Positions 1-8,860 of a stretch of 64,000 nt of DNA are shown here, one piece after another. Made by a program: the position numbers and the translations under genes. The stretch spans positions 1 through 64,000 of the IMG/VR virus record IMGVR_UViG_3300005329_000002. One strand, 5' to 3'. The first letter of the stretch is position 1. Every line of letters starts with the position of its first letter. This DNA is from a virus. The notes beneath the pieces are model-generated. The model worked only from the letters and a program-made list of their open reading frames with translations, was not told the DNA's origin and searched no databases.

Positions 1-1035
1 CTCGATCCATTTCCCACACGCATCCCAAAACCACGTCGGCTTAGGTGACGGGCCAGAGAGTCCTGTGAATTGTCCTGAAATCCATTCGCCGCACGCATCC
101 CAAAACCATGCGGGCTTAGGCACCGGGCCTGGAAGCCTCGTTACTTGTCCCGCATTGTACCGTTGTGTAATTTGCTTTCCAAGAACGTCCCACGGGAAAT
201 TCGGAGCTACGTCATGGTGATCGTTCCCGCATTCAAGCGCATCGTGGTCTGTGTAGCCCGCCTGCTGGACGTTACAGCCGACAGGATCGACACGCCTAGG
301 TGGAATGCCTCTAGCACGGAGGCGATCTACGATGATTCCCGCGAGAATTTGCTTTGAAAAAATCGGTTGCGACAACCACCACGATCTTGACTCGACGGTG
401 TTGCAACAAACAATTTCAACGCTATCACTCACGCTGTTGAAAGCTCCCTCAGTCCATGCCTTCTTTGCGAAGGGAACCCATAGCTGGCAACGTCCGCTTG
501 GCTCAAGCCCAAGGTGCGAACTCGCGCCGAAGCTCGGGCGATCAAACAGCCTGCGAATTGCATCTAGCGATCCCGGCCTTGAAACGGTGTAGTGCAAAAC
601 AAACAGGCTGACGTGCGTACCCGATGATCGTTCTGACCAATTCCTGACGAAGTTGTTCGGGCAACTGTAATTCTGTGCCCCGCCGACAGGAGTAGGTGCA
701 GTGAGATTTTTCGGGTCGCTGTTCTCGATCTTGTTCACGTCCGCCTGATCGACACCAGGAGGCGTCTCGTCTCGCAAGTCCTCGTGAATTGCAACTCCGG
801 CCTCAGTGACAGGCTGCTGCGCAAGGTCTTGATTTGACTCACCGTAGTTGTTGTCAAGGTCTGCTGTAATTGTTTCGCCGCCAGGAACCGCTTTGTTCGG
901 CAGCGTAATTTCAGCCTTGGGCACGACTTTCTCGGGCGTAGCAATAGCCATCCCGAAAAAGATTCCAAGGCCAAAGAGAGCAATTACACAAAGAACTGCT
1001 ACGACAACTGTGGCTAGATCACGTCTGCTGTTCAT
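1..1035 (-). CDS. Membrane-anchored N-acetylmuramoyl-L-alanine amidase (Amidase_2 fold), 3' end outside window
   Basis: Open to the window edge, 345 codons visible. The ATG follows GATGAGG and overlaps the upstream gene by 17 nt. Residues 7-32 form one hydrophobic segment (membrane anchor or signal-arrest), followed by an acidic/proline linker. Residues about 143-295 look like Amidase_2: VLHYT (H148), YTDHD (H264) and HHDVAPNFPW (H273/H274, D275) fit the zinc ligands and the terminal FPW signature. From residue 303 two 25-residue repeats carry WFWDACG.WI, probably a wall-binding repeat that continues outside. Likely role is endolysin or virion-associated lysin. Fold call good, exact role inferred. 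Confidence 0.75.
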   Translation of the reverse strand, partial: MNSRRDLATVVVAVLCVIALFGLGIFFGMAIATPEKVVPKAEITLPNKAVPGGETITADLDNNYGESNQDLAQQPVTEAGVAIHEDLRDETPPGVDQADVNKIENSDPKNLTAPTPVGGAQNYSCPNNFVRNWSERSSGTHVSLFVLHYTVSRPGSLDAIRRLFDRPSFGASSHLGLEPSGRCQLWVPFAKKAWTEGAFNSVSDSVEIVCCNTVESRSWWLSQPIFSKQILAGIIVDRLRARGIPPRRVDPVGCNVQQAGYTDHDALECGNDHHDVAPNFPWDVLGKQITQRYNAGQVTRLPGPVPKPAWFWDACGEWISGQFTGLSGPSPKPTWFWDACGKWIE

Positions 1036-1219
1036 CCTCATCCTCACCCGCCCTTTCGTCCGGCAGTATCGTTACCTTCGATTTCATTTCCTCAGAGAAT
1101 GCGTTTTCAAGCCGCGCGTTCGCTTTCTTCAGACTCTCGATTGTGTCTTGCTGCATTCGGTGGCTGAAATACAGTTCTCCAATTACAAGGTACATCTGCA
1201 TCTTCTGTTCTTCGTCCAT
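1019..1219 (-). CDS. Small coiled-coil protein
   Basis: 66 aa starting MDEEQKMQMY; the ATG is preceded by AAGGAAGGGCGGGC, which argues against an upstream TTG. The middle is a predicted helix/coiled coil (QQDTIESLKKANARLENAF) and the C-terminus is acidic. It sits between a fibre-like protein and the amidase and overlaps the latter. No family recognised. There is no membrane segment, so it is not an obvious holin. Confidence 0.6.
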   Translation of the reverse strand: MDEEQKMQMYLVIGELYFSHRMQQDTIESLKKANARLENAFSEEMKSKVTILPDERAGEDEDEQQT

Positions 1220-1235
1220 GCCCGCCCTTCCTTTC

Positions 1236-1670
1236 TTACGGCCAGGAAACAAAGCCGCTTGTGAGCTTCTGCCAGTTTGGGCTTAGCCCCGTTCCCATGT
1301 TAATTACAAAAACACTGTTCGTACTGTCCCACACGATCAACCCTGTTGGTCGCTCAGCCGTTGTCAACGCTGAAATTGCTGCCTGAGTGAGTGAGCCAAT
1401 ACCAACGCCCCTAGCAGAGAGTAGCTGACCGCCGCCACCGCCACCCCCTCCGGGGATCGCAAGCGCCAAAGTTCCGGCTACTTGAAGAACGTTAGTGCCG
1501 AACTTTGTAATTTGCAAGCTTGAGTCGCCGATCCTCAGCGTTGCAACATCGACAGTCTGAGTGAAATCAGACTTCTGCGCGACCCAATCCTGAATCCCGT
1601 TCAGATCGCCTGCGTAAATTCGACCGCTAGTTACAACTCCATCAGCGGTAAATGTTTTGTACCTTGCCAA
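1236..1670 (-). CDS. Putative short tail fibre / receptor-binding protein with poly-glycine hinge
   Basis: 144 aa. Starts at TTG inside GGGAGGTAAATTGGC, the Shine-Dalgarno site being the guide. The N-terminal half (ADGVVTSGRIYAGDLNGIQ, TLRIGDSSLQITKFG) resembles repetitive fibre beta-strands. Eight glycines in a row then form a hinge, followed by a module ending in WDSTNSVFVINMGTG. Last gene of the baseplate/fibre cluster before lysis functions. Function inferred from position and composition. Confidence 0.55.
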   Translation of the reverse strand: MARYKTFTADGVVTSGRIYAGDLNGIQDWVAQKSDFTQTVDVATLRIGDSSLQITKFGTNVLQVAGTLALAIPGGGGGGGGQLLSARGVGIGSLTQAAISALTTAERPTGLIVWDSTNSVFVINMGTGLSPNWQKLTSGFVSWP

Positions 1671-1682
1671 TTTACCTCCCTT

Positions 1683-2960
1683 CTACGCGATGTTCCGTCC
1701 GGTGTTATTGTGCGCAATTGCGCGAGCAGTAGAAAGGACGTGACTGTAATAGGCAAGCTCGTCCATATCGCCCGCATAGAAGTTTGTCCCGCCTGGGCCT
1801 CGCGCAAATTCCAGAGACGCAAGCGAAGCGTCGATGAGTACGCCGCCTGAAACTGGAATTACGTATTCGTACAAAGTGCCGTTGACAAAAAGCTGCAATC
1901 TCGTACCCGTGAATTGAGCAATTATGTGATAGATCGTTCCAGCCGTCAGCTTCGGCCCTGCAAGAATGTTCGTTGTGCTTCCGTTGACGGTAATTTCAAA
2001 GTTGAGAACTGCGTTGGTATCGATAAACACTCGCCAAGTCGTCCGATGCATGAGCGTTCGTGTAGCTCCGGTAACTGCGCTTGGCTTGAACCAACCTTCA
2101 ATTGCAAATCCACGAGTACGATTGATTAGCTCGTTGGTCAGTGAGTTTGAAAGGAACTGCGTTGTGCCGTTGAAATTAAGTGCATTCGCTGACTGAGTGT
2201 TCAGCGCGAGCGCGGCAACTGTAGTCGGCGTTCCCGTCGCTGTCAGAACGGGGTTGAATGACGTTGCGCTCGTCAGTGCTGGCAATTTCCAATAGGCGCT
2301 TGGCCCATCATGCAACACCGTTCGGTCGTAGTCGAGAATGTTTGCTCTGCTGCCGTCCATCGTGAAAGAAATTCCAGACGGCGTGAAGTGAGTAAGCTCA
2401 CGGCTCAACGCTGCTGATTTCACGGACGGGTAGATATCGCTTCTGATCCAGACTTCGTAACTGTAATTCTCCGGGTTGTCATAAACGCGGAAAAGCGTAT
2501 CCGCATCCGCAGGCTCGTTGAAAAGCGGCAAACCGCCTGTGCTGAGCGCGAGTCCATCCGGCGTAAGCTGAAGTGGCTCACCGCCTGCAATCGCTTTCAC
2601 AAATTCCCGAACAATCTCGTCACGCTTAGCGCGCGTGTAAACGCCCTTTTTCAATCGCGACTGAATGATCGCTCGACGCACGGACATATCGAACGCCGCC
2701 TGATTGACCGGAACGCCCATTTGCTCTTCCCACTCATCGATGAAATCGACTGTGGTATCTGCGAACCGCTCTTTATAAATTACGTCAAGCTGGTCGATTG
2801 CGTCTTGAACCACGTCCGAAAAGACTTTCCTCTTGAAGCCCCAATTGCTTTCATGGTTTTCAGGGAAGAGATTCGGTGGAGTCTCATCGAGGAAATTCTT
2901 TTCGGCGTCCGTGTAAACGTCGCCTGCGTCAATTGCTGGCTGAAATGGTGTTGTCGGCAT
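1683..2960 (-). CDS. Baseplate/tail-tip protein with C-terminal LamG (concanavalin A-like) domain
   Basis: 425 aa. Residues 1-200 fit the tail-end protein that follows the J protein (gpI/YmfQ position): a long helical region with EEQMGVPVN and a REFVKAIAGG segment. Residues about 215-420 form a jelly-roll with AYWKL, FNGTTQFLS, AIEGWFKPS, RLQLFVNG and YAGDMDELAYYS, the usual order of LamG motifs, suggesting glycan binding. The start overlaps the upstream J-like gene by one base. Two-domain architecture is clear, ligand unknown. Confidence 0.7.
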   Translation of the reverse strand: MPTTPFQPAIDAGDVYTDAEKNFLDETPPNLFPENHESNWGFKRKVFSDVVQDAIDQLDVIYKERFADTTVDFIDEWEEQMGVPVNQAAFDMSVRRAIIQSRLKKGVYTRAKRDEIVREFVKAIAGGEPLQLTPDGLALSTGGLPLFNEPADADTLFRVYDNPENYSYEVWIRSDIYPSVKSAALSRELTHFTPSGISFTMDGSRANILDYDRTVLHDGPSAYWKLPALTSATSFNPVLTATGTPTTVAALALNTQSANALNFNGTTQFLSNSLTNELINRTRGFAIEGWFKPSAVTGATRTLMHRTTWRVFIDTNAVLNFEITVNGSTTNILAGPKLTAGTIYHIIAQFTGTRLQLFVNGTLYEYVIPVSGGVLIDASLASLEFARGPGGTNFYAGDMDELAYYSHVLSTARAIAHNNTGRNIA

Positions 2961-4381
2961 TACGTCACCGTGATCGTGCCGGGAGTCCTCTTGGAAGTTG
3001 AGCCTGTGGTTTGGTTTCCAACCGGGCTTGTAATTGACACGTCCGCGATCCCTGGCAAACCGAACACTGCATCGACAAGTCCAGCAATCATCAGCGTCTC
3101 GCCAATTCCAAGCGCGTTAATGTAATCCTGAATTGCTTTCTGCACGTTCGGTGTAACATCGGTCAGCGTGTAGGTGCCGGACGTTGTTACGTCTGCCGTC
3201 ACGTTTGTTGAAACTGCCGTGAAGGTAGTAACATGAAATGAAATGTTTGCCACGTCGCGATCCGCAAGCGCCTGAGCTACAGCCGCCTGAGTTTCGGGTG
3301 TAGGAACGGTTCCTCCTGGGCCTGAAATTCTGACAGTCGTATGCCCGTTCTGCGGAGTTCCAAGGTTGTCATTCGGAAATACAGTTGCCTGATCGACTCC
3401 TACCACGTCCTCAGCCCACTCTTTGATATCGGCGGGCGAGCCTGATCCGGGGTTCTGAATGTGCGCTAGCAATTCCTGTCTGTAATCCTCAGTGTCTTGA
3501 GGATCGGCACCGCCTGTAAACGGCGCGGCGTTTGTCACTTCAGTCAGTGTGGACGGGCCGTTGGTGATGATTGTAATTGTTCCCGCCACTGCATTTCCCT
3601 CGACGCCTTCCTCTTCCGCCGCTGCCGTCACTGACAATTTGTTTGCCGTGTTGCTCGTCGGCGCAAGAGGATTTCCGTTCACCGTTGCATCCGTGATGTT
3701 GTCCGTATAGGTCGTAGTCGTGTTGTCTGCAATCGTCGTGACAAGCCTGAAATCCCCGGTGCCGTTCTTGCGTCGGTAAATCTTTCTCGACGTTGTTCCT
3801 GCACCGCCGAGCGGGATCGCTGTGAGGTTGGCCTGCTGGTTTACCGGACTGATGGAGTTTGAAATTACTGAAGGAAGAGTTTCACCGCCCGTGGTTACGA
3901 AAGTAACGACGTACTCGTACAGTCCGTTGAGGTTTCCTGCCGTCGCGTTAATTGCTGCGGTCGGTGCAGTTGGAGTTCCAGGGTTCGGGATCGTCCCGTC
4001 AATCGTCGTGAGAAAGTAAATTACGTCAAGTCCGCTGCCAGGGTCGTATCCAACTTCAGTGCCGATGGGAACGTAAGTGCCACCCGCTCCGGTAAACGTC
4101 ACTGTCCCTGAAGATTTCACACCAGGATCGATGGGCTTTCCAAATTCATCGCCGTAGCGAATCAGCGATTGGAGCGCCGCTGTCTGAATGAACAAGTCCT
4201 CAAGCAAAAGCTGGTTGCCGAGGAAGATATTTTCAAACTGACCCGCTTCAATGTCGAGCAGGATACGCAGGACTCCATCGACGCCTGTGTAAACGTCTGG
4301 AATCTCTGCCTGAAATGCAGCCAGCATATCGGCCAGAATTTCATCCCTTGACCGATGGAACGTTTCAGGTGTAATTGGCAT
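2960..4381 (-). CDS. Baseplate J-like wedge protein
   Basis: 473 aa. N-terminal RSRDEILADMLAAFQAEIPD and the central GTVTFTG...VPIGTEVGY followed by DYRQELLAHIQNPGSGSPADIKEWAEDVVGVDQATVFPND are hallmarks of Baseplate_J (P2 gpJ/Mu gp47 family). An Ig/FN3-like insert (about residues 140-240, YEYVVTFVTTGGETLPS) is typical of these proteins. Located between the W-like gene and the tip protein, as in other contractile tails. Confidence 0.8.
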   Translation of the reverse strand: MPITPETFHRSRDEILADMLAAFQAEIPDVYTGVDGVLRILLDIEAGQFENIFLGNQLLLEDLFIQTAALQSLIRYGDEFGKPIDPGVKSSGTVTFTGAGGTYVPIGTEVGYDPGSGLDVIYFLTTIDGTIPNPGTPTAPTAAINATAGNLNGLYEYVVTFVTTGGETLPSVISNSISPVNQQANLTAIPLGGAGTTSRKIYRRKNGTGDFRLVTTIADNTTTTYTDNITDATVNGNPLAPTSNTANKLSVTAAAEEEGVEGNAVAGTITIITNGPSTLTEVTNAAPFTGGADPQDTEDYRQELLAHIQNPGSGSPADIKEWAEDVVGVDQATVFPNDNLGTPQNGHTTVRISGPGGTVPTPETQAAVAQALADRDVANISFHVTTFTAVSTNVTADVTTSGTYTLTDVTPNVQKAIQDYINALGIGETLMIAGLVDAVFGLPGIADVSITSPVGNQTTGSTSKRTPGTITVT

Positions 4382-4392
4382 TCAACCCTCCC

Positions 4393-4797
4393 TTACAGCG
4401 GTAGTGACAAAATGAATTCTTCTTGGTCGGGTGACGCAGACGGTTCACCCGCGCCATCCGGAAGTGTATTAACGGAGTAACCGACAATTACACCCCAGCT
4501 TCGGCCATCACTCGATATGGTCAACTGAACCTCTCCGATTTCAATTTCGTCCATATCGTCCAGAGCTTCGCGGACGTACAGAGGAATCTCGATTTCAGCA
4601 CGAGCGGGGTCATGCTGTAGTACAGCATGAAGGCGGCTCCCTAGCCGCTTGTCAGGATCATAGACCCATGAGCCGCGAGGGATTTTCAGCCGGTTACGAA
4701 TGCATTGCTCGATCCGCGCCGTCCCTGAAATTCCAGAGAGGTCGCGATTAGCGGAGAAGATCAGATCACCATACTGGCTAATTGCAAGATCAAACAC
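4393..4797 (-). CDS. Baseplate wedge protein, gpW/gp25-like
   Basis: 134 aa. IEQCIRNRLKIPRGSWVYDPDKRLGSRL followed by REALDDMDEIEIGEVQLTIS matches the gp25/DUF2634 pattern (short beta domain with a Leu/Arg-rich helix). Lies 11 bp before the J-like gene and starts at the stop of the V-like gene, so translation is probably coupled. Length is normal for the family. Confidence 0.7.
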   Translation of the reverse strand: MFDLAISQYGDLIFSANRDLSGISGTARIEQCIRNRLKIPRGSWVYDPDKRLGSRLHAVLQHDPARAEIEIPLYVREALDDMDEIEIGEVQLTISSDGRSWGVIVGYSVNTLPDGAGEPSASPDQEEFILSLPL

Positions 4798-5588
4798 TAC
4801 GAACCTCCCACTCCAATGTGTGCGCCGCCACCACTGCTGCCGTCACTTCCCTGCGGCGGTAGAATTTCATTGACGTAATCAAGGCTGTTGATTACACCCA
4901 AGCATCGAGGGAGCCTTCTCGTTCCCCGCTCAAACGCGATCAGAATTACATCGCCCACGTCTGGAACTCCAATCGAGTTACTTGTGAGCTTGCGAGCAAG
5001 AGGAACAATTTGCGTAGCGCTTGAAGGCTCAAAACGAATGTCATCGAGAAATTGAAATGATCCAGCGTTAGTAGCTGCGCCTGTAACCCAACGAACATTT
5101 CCACTTGAATCAACGTCAACGCGACCATGAACGTTGGAAGTATTGTCGCCTGCTGCTGTGCCGAACCCTCTTTGGTTAGCTGGCCTGTAATTCGTCGGAA
5201 GTGTGAACATGATTTCGTTGACCGCTGGCGCTGCCACTGAAACCTTCTTAATCAGACCTTTCAATTCAATTTGTCCGAACGGGTCGAAACGAAATGCGGG
5301 AGCTTCAAACGGCGCTCCAAAGGATTGCCAACTGTTCTGAAATGCTGGCTCGCCTGCTGCGCCAACTGCATGCCACGAATCGAACGTTCCATTGGGAACG
5401 TAGTAATTTATATCGTCGATGAAATCGACAAGCGGAATGCACTGATCGCCAAGCTCGGCTACCCACACGAGCCTGCGCGTCGTATCCCTTTTCAGCACCT
5501 TGGCCGTCAAGAACGTCTGCCCAACGTCGGACAGCATCGAGCCGACCAATGTTCGAATGCTTGAAAAATCTTCGTCTGTCAGTGGCAT
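4797..5588 (-). CDS. Baseplate spike / gpV-like OB-fold protein
   Basis: 263 aa. Short N-terminal helical part (LVGSMLSDVGQTFLTAKVLKRD), then beta-rich segments and a late region (VGDVILIAFERGTRRLPRCLGVI) resembling the OB fold of gpV/gp5 (a statement of fluid exchange plus a GDxVLI strand). Ends in a Gly/Ser-rich tail. Its position between the hub gene and gp25-like gene supports a spike assignment. Homology is weak by eye. Confidence 0.6.
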   Translation of the reverse strand: MPLTDEDFSSIRTLVGSMLSDVGQTFLTAKVLKRDTTRRLVWVAELGDQCIPLVDFIDDINYYVPNGTFDSWHAVGAAGEPAFQNSWQSFGAPFEAPAFRFDPFGQIELKGLIKKVSVAAPAVNEIMFTLPTNYRPANQRGFGTAAGDNTSNVHGRVDVDSSGNVRWVTGAATNAGSFQFLDDIRFEPSSATQIVPLARKLTSNSIGVPDVGDVILIAFERGTRRLPRCLGVINSLDYVNEILPPQGSDGSSGGGAHIGVGGS

Positions 5589-7915
5589 TAGATGTAAGCC
5601 CTCATTGCGATTCGGTCGCTTCTGTAATTGATCGGCAAAATGAGCGGGCCAGGATCGCTGCCCATCGAAATCACCTTACCGTTACCCGCGTACACTGCCA
5701 CATGGCCCGGATAGCTCGGTGTTCCCCCATAGAAGATCAGATCGCCAGGGTTCAGTCCGTTGATCGAGTGAATTGCAGTTCCGTTTGCGACCTGAGTTCT
5801 AGTGTTGCCGATCGGATGGTAATTTTGGTTTGAGGGATCGTCAATTCCGCAACTCTTGTAGCACCATTCAGCGAACGAGCTACAGTCCAAATGCGCCGGA
5901 ACATTCGGCGGCGGTGAAAAATCAGCGGCTCTCTGCCCTTGGTCGTAATCAATTTCATCGCGCCGATAGTAGCCGTACATTGCGACGGCACGAACGGCTG
6001 CGCGTTGTTCATTTCTTGTCGGATTCGGCCCGAGCCCTCTGAAAATTCGCATGCATTCCTGCGCGGACTGTGGAAGCTCTCTAGGGACGGGAGAGTCGCC
6101 TTGGTTGCCTTCAGAGCCACTACCGTCTCGCTGCGCCTTAGCAGCCTCCTGAGCGGCTTTGAGAGCATCGTTGACTTGCTGTAGATAGGTGTTCTGAACC
6201 TTCGCCTTGACTTCCTTCGCATATCGCGTCGGAACGGTTGTCGGAGTTTCCCCGGCGTAGTGATGCCCGTAATAGGAAACGCCCGCCCAAATGTCAGCAT
6301 CGCGGCCAGAATCTCGTACCGCAAGTTGTAATTTATTTCTCAGCGCTCGTGCTGCCGCCCAAATATTCGAGGGAGGATGCCAGCGCCCACCGCTGTATTG
6401 GTTCTGATTTCCAGTCTTGAATTTATCATCGGCCCAATGCTTGTACCCGAGGCTGTAAAGCTGCATGATGCCGACAGCAAACGTTTCGCTCGTGTATTGC
6501 CCAGGCTCGTTAGCGAAAATTTCTTTCCACTGCTCATGCGTCCTACCGAATCGATCCTTCGGTGTACCGACAGGCGGATCGTCCGCGTATTTACGATCAC
6601 GGTTGACCGCTTTCCACTGATACCAGGGCACACGATCTTCACCCGGCCCGCCAAGCGCTCTGATGTTGTTGAAAGAAGTTTCCTGATCGCCAATTGCAAG
6701 TAGTGTTGCCAGGAAGAGAGGGAAATTCCAAGGGCCATGCCATTCGCGAGCGGCCTTAATGAAATCGTCAGCGTAAGGAACTTCTAGCTCGACGCCTAGC
6801 TGATTACCAACGTCCTTCTTTGGCTCAGCGGTTGTAAACGATGGGTCGGGAGGAATTCTCCGCGACAACGCCATCCCGCGCTCACGCAATCGAATTTCCT
6901 GCACGAAGCCGTCTGGCCCTGCCGACATTCGTGTTCCGACAACGAAGTAGTCACCGTACAAATTCATTTCTGGAATTCGCACTCGCGCTACTCGGTTCTG
7001 CCGGATTGGGAAACCAGGATCACCAACCGTCAAAGTAATTTCAACCGAACCGACTTTGCCCTCAAAGATTTCTTCCCATGCTTCCTTGAGCGCCTGCTTG
7101 CGGTTGTGAACTTCCTTGTCGAAAATGATCTTGCGCGGTTTCTTGATCCAGTTCTTGACTGTGGGATCGTCAGCGGTAACTAGAAATCCGCTGTCACCCT
7201 TCTGGCCGTAAACCCAAACCTCGCCAAGCCTTCCCTGCGTCGTCTTTTTCACTTGCACATTTTCAACTTGCTGGTACAAGTCCTTGATCCGCGAGGGATC
7301 GTTAGACTTCGGCTTGCCAAAGAAATAGGACGGAGCAGCCTCGTAATGCAATTTGCCCGCATTGAGTTGCCCCTGTGGCCCGAACCAAATCCACATTTTC
7401 TCTTTGCGATAGAGACGATTCCAGAATTCCCAATACGTCTCCGATCCATCAGTGTATTGAGACTTCTTGACTTGAATTCCTTTTGAGAGGTTCAGCCGTC
7501 CGCCAATTCCAAGTTCACGCGCCTGTTCCTGCACGAGTTTCCATGCGCGAACATGACGGTACTGCTTCGGCGGCAAAGTGGAATCAGTCGCGAGTGAGGA
7601 CAAGTCCCGTCCTGTAATCGTGACGACGCCCATTTCGTTGTATGTAATTTCATCAGCCACGCCCGTCACCATGTAGCTCGTTCCGCGCTGGCTGGAATCG
7701 ACACCGAAAATCTGAACGCGAACCTCGTTGTCTCTTTTCAGCGCTTTGATTAGATCGCCGTCAGGATCGCCGATGTTAATTGAAAATGGGTCAGAGTCGT
7801 TATCGAGCGACGTGTCGATGTAGTATTCCTCGATGGCGCGGATAGTCCTGGGCACATAGCCCTTTCCTCTCCACGGCATTGTAATTATCGCTCTAACGTT
7901 CTCGACCGATGGCAT
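5588..7915 (-). CDS. Tail hub (gpD/gp27-like) fused to transglycosylase-like and NlpC/P60 lysin domains
   Basis: 775 aa. Residues 1-360: late-control-D/hub fold (FSINIGDPDGDLIKALKRDNEVRVQIFG; VTGVADEITYNEMGVVTITGRDLSS). Residues about 385-590: helical region resembling a lytic transglycosylase (LLAIGDQETSFNNI, TFAVGIMQLYSLG, GVSYYGHHYAG). Residues about 645-775: NlpC/P60 cysteine peptidase with DCSSFAEWCY (catalytic Cys), GDLIFYGG and GHVAVYAGNG (His). A three-part hub-lysin probably opens the wall as the tail penetrates. Domains are seen; activities are inferred. Confidence 0.75.
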   Translation of the reverse strand: MPSVENVRAIITMPWRGKGYVPRTIRAIEEYYIDTSLDNDSDPFSINIGDPDGDLIKALKRDNEVRVQIFGVDSSQRGTSYMVTGVADEITYNEMGVVTITGRDLSSLATDSTLPPKQYRHVRAWKLVQEQARELGIGGRLNLSKGIQVKKSQYTDGSETYWEFWNRLYRKEKMWIWFGPQGQLNAGKLHYEAAPSYFFGKPKSNDPSRIKDLYQQVENVQVKKTTQGRLGEVWVYGQKGDSGFLVTADDPTVKNWIKKPRKIIFDKEVHNRKQALKEAWEEIFEGKVGSVEITLTVGDPGFPIRQNRVARVRIPEMNLYGDYFVVGTRMSAGPDGFVQEIRLRERGMALSRRIPPDPSFTTAEPKKDVGNQLGVELEVPYADDFIKAAREWHGPWNFPLFLATLLAIGDQETSFNNIRALGGPGEDRVPWYQWKAVNRDRKYADDPPVGTPKDRFGRTHEQWKEIFANEPGQYTSETFAVGIMQLYSLGYKHWADDKFKTGNQNQYSGGRWHPPSNIWAAARALRNKLQLAVRDSGRDADIWAGVSYYGHHYAGETPTTVPTRYAKEVKAKVQNTYLQQVNDALKAAQEAAKAQRDGSGSEGNQGDSPVPRELPQSAQECMRIFRGLGPNPTRNEQRAAVRAVAMYGYYRRDEIDYDQGQRAADFSPPPNVPAHLDCSSFAEWCYKSCGIDDPSNQNYHPIGNTRTQVANGTAIHSINGLNPGDLIFYGGTPSYPGHVAVYAGNGKVISMGSDPGPLILPINYRSDRIAMRAYI

Positions 7916-8105
7916 GCTTCTCGCCTAGCCTTTTCAACTCGTCTTGGAATACCGCTGAATCACAGAACGCATCGAAGGTTGAAATTCTTCTTTGTTTGTC
8001 GGCGTCGGGATGCTTGTCGAGCCATGACTGAAATCGCGCCGCGACTTCCCGATGGCGCATTCGTGCCGTAATTTTCTTTACGACTGGTTTCTTTTTCGCG
8101 GTCAT
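7893..8105 (-). CDS. Small basic protein in tail cluster
   Basis: 70 aa with a lysine-rich N-terminus (TAKKKPVVKK) and a helical, mixed-charge body. Overlaps the hub gene by 23 nt and the LysM-like gene by 4 nt, so it belongs to the tail operon. No family recognised. The basic M-x-KK start recurs in several other proteins of this phage. Confidence 0.55.
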   Translation of the reverse strand: MTAKKKPVVKKITARMRHREVAARFQSWLDKHPDADKQRRISTFDAFCDSAVFQDELKRLGEKHAIGRER

Positions 8106-8860
8106 ACTTCAAATTGTGTTCCAATCGGGAATCGATACTGCGGAAGCTGATGCCGTGGCACGTCCGCAATAAGCTTTGAAATTGGCTCTTCGTTCAATTC
8201 CAAAACTCGACCCCACAGTTTCGAATCGCCGTAGGCTTGGTGAGCAATCTGTCTGAGCGTCCTGCTCATATCCCGCACAATTACATACCGTCCTGCGTGT
8301 CGAGCGCGCTTTTTCTTTTTCACGCTCGGGTTTGGCTTGGGCGGCGTTCCGTGCGGGTCACGAATCCTACGACCGATCCCCGTCCTGAGAAACGAAAGCA
8401 CATATGAAATTGAATGCGTTCGATCCTCAGCGTCATGTACGAAATCGTAGTTCTCCACGTTGACGTACTGAATGCGTTCGAAAATTCCAGGCAGATAGAG
8501 AATCTTTCCGCGATCCGGGGTCGGTGATGCGAGAAGGTTCGTCAATTCCACCATGTTGTCCACCGCTGTAATTCCAGGGAACGTCCCACTAAGCTCGATC
8601 CGAGCTTCATCGAAATGAACCACTTGCACGTCAACATCGTTGTCACCGATGTAATAGTGGCGACCGAGAAGCGCTTGACCACTTCTCCGGAATCCCTCGA
8701 CTCCAATCGGGAAAATGAAAACAGCGTTGCCCGACTGAATGCTTGGACGCTTGTGAAATAAATTCGAATCGGGAATCAGATACCGAGCGGGGTCTTGTCC
8801 GGTATTCCCTTTCCAAATTTGTGTTTCGTTCGCTGTAGGTGGCCTGTGTCCGAGTGCCAT
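8102..8860 (-). CDS. LysM-containing tail/baseplate hub-associated protein (gp53-like position)
   Basis: 252 aa. N-terminal 150 residues are beta-rich (VFIFPIGVEGFRRSGQALLGRHYYIGDNDVDVQVVHFDEARIE). The C-terminus has a LysM-like unit: MSRTLRQIAHQAYGDSKLWGRVLELN, then PQYRFPIGTQFEV, giving the usual 'load-time-residues-limit' pattern seen next to tape measure genes. Probably connects tape measure/tube to the hub. Confidence 0.65.
   Translation of the reverse strand: MALGHRPPTANETQIWKGNTGQDPARYLIPDSNLFHKRPSIQSGNAVFIFPIGVEGFRRSGQALLGRHYYIGDNDVDVQVVHFDEARIELSGTFPGITAVDNMVELTNLLASPTPDRGKILYLPGIFERIQYVNVENYDFVHDAEDRTHSISYVLSFLRTGIGRRIRDPHGTPPKPNPSVKKKKRARHAGRYVIVRDMSRTLRQIAHQAYGDSKLWGRVLELNEEPISKLIADVPRHQLPQYRFPIGTQFEV

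Noticed and set aside
1-150. Direct repeats at the left edge as possible terminal repeats
   Set aside because: The 75-nt spacing codes for the repeated WFWDACG wall-binding units of the amidase.
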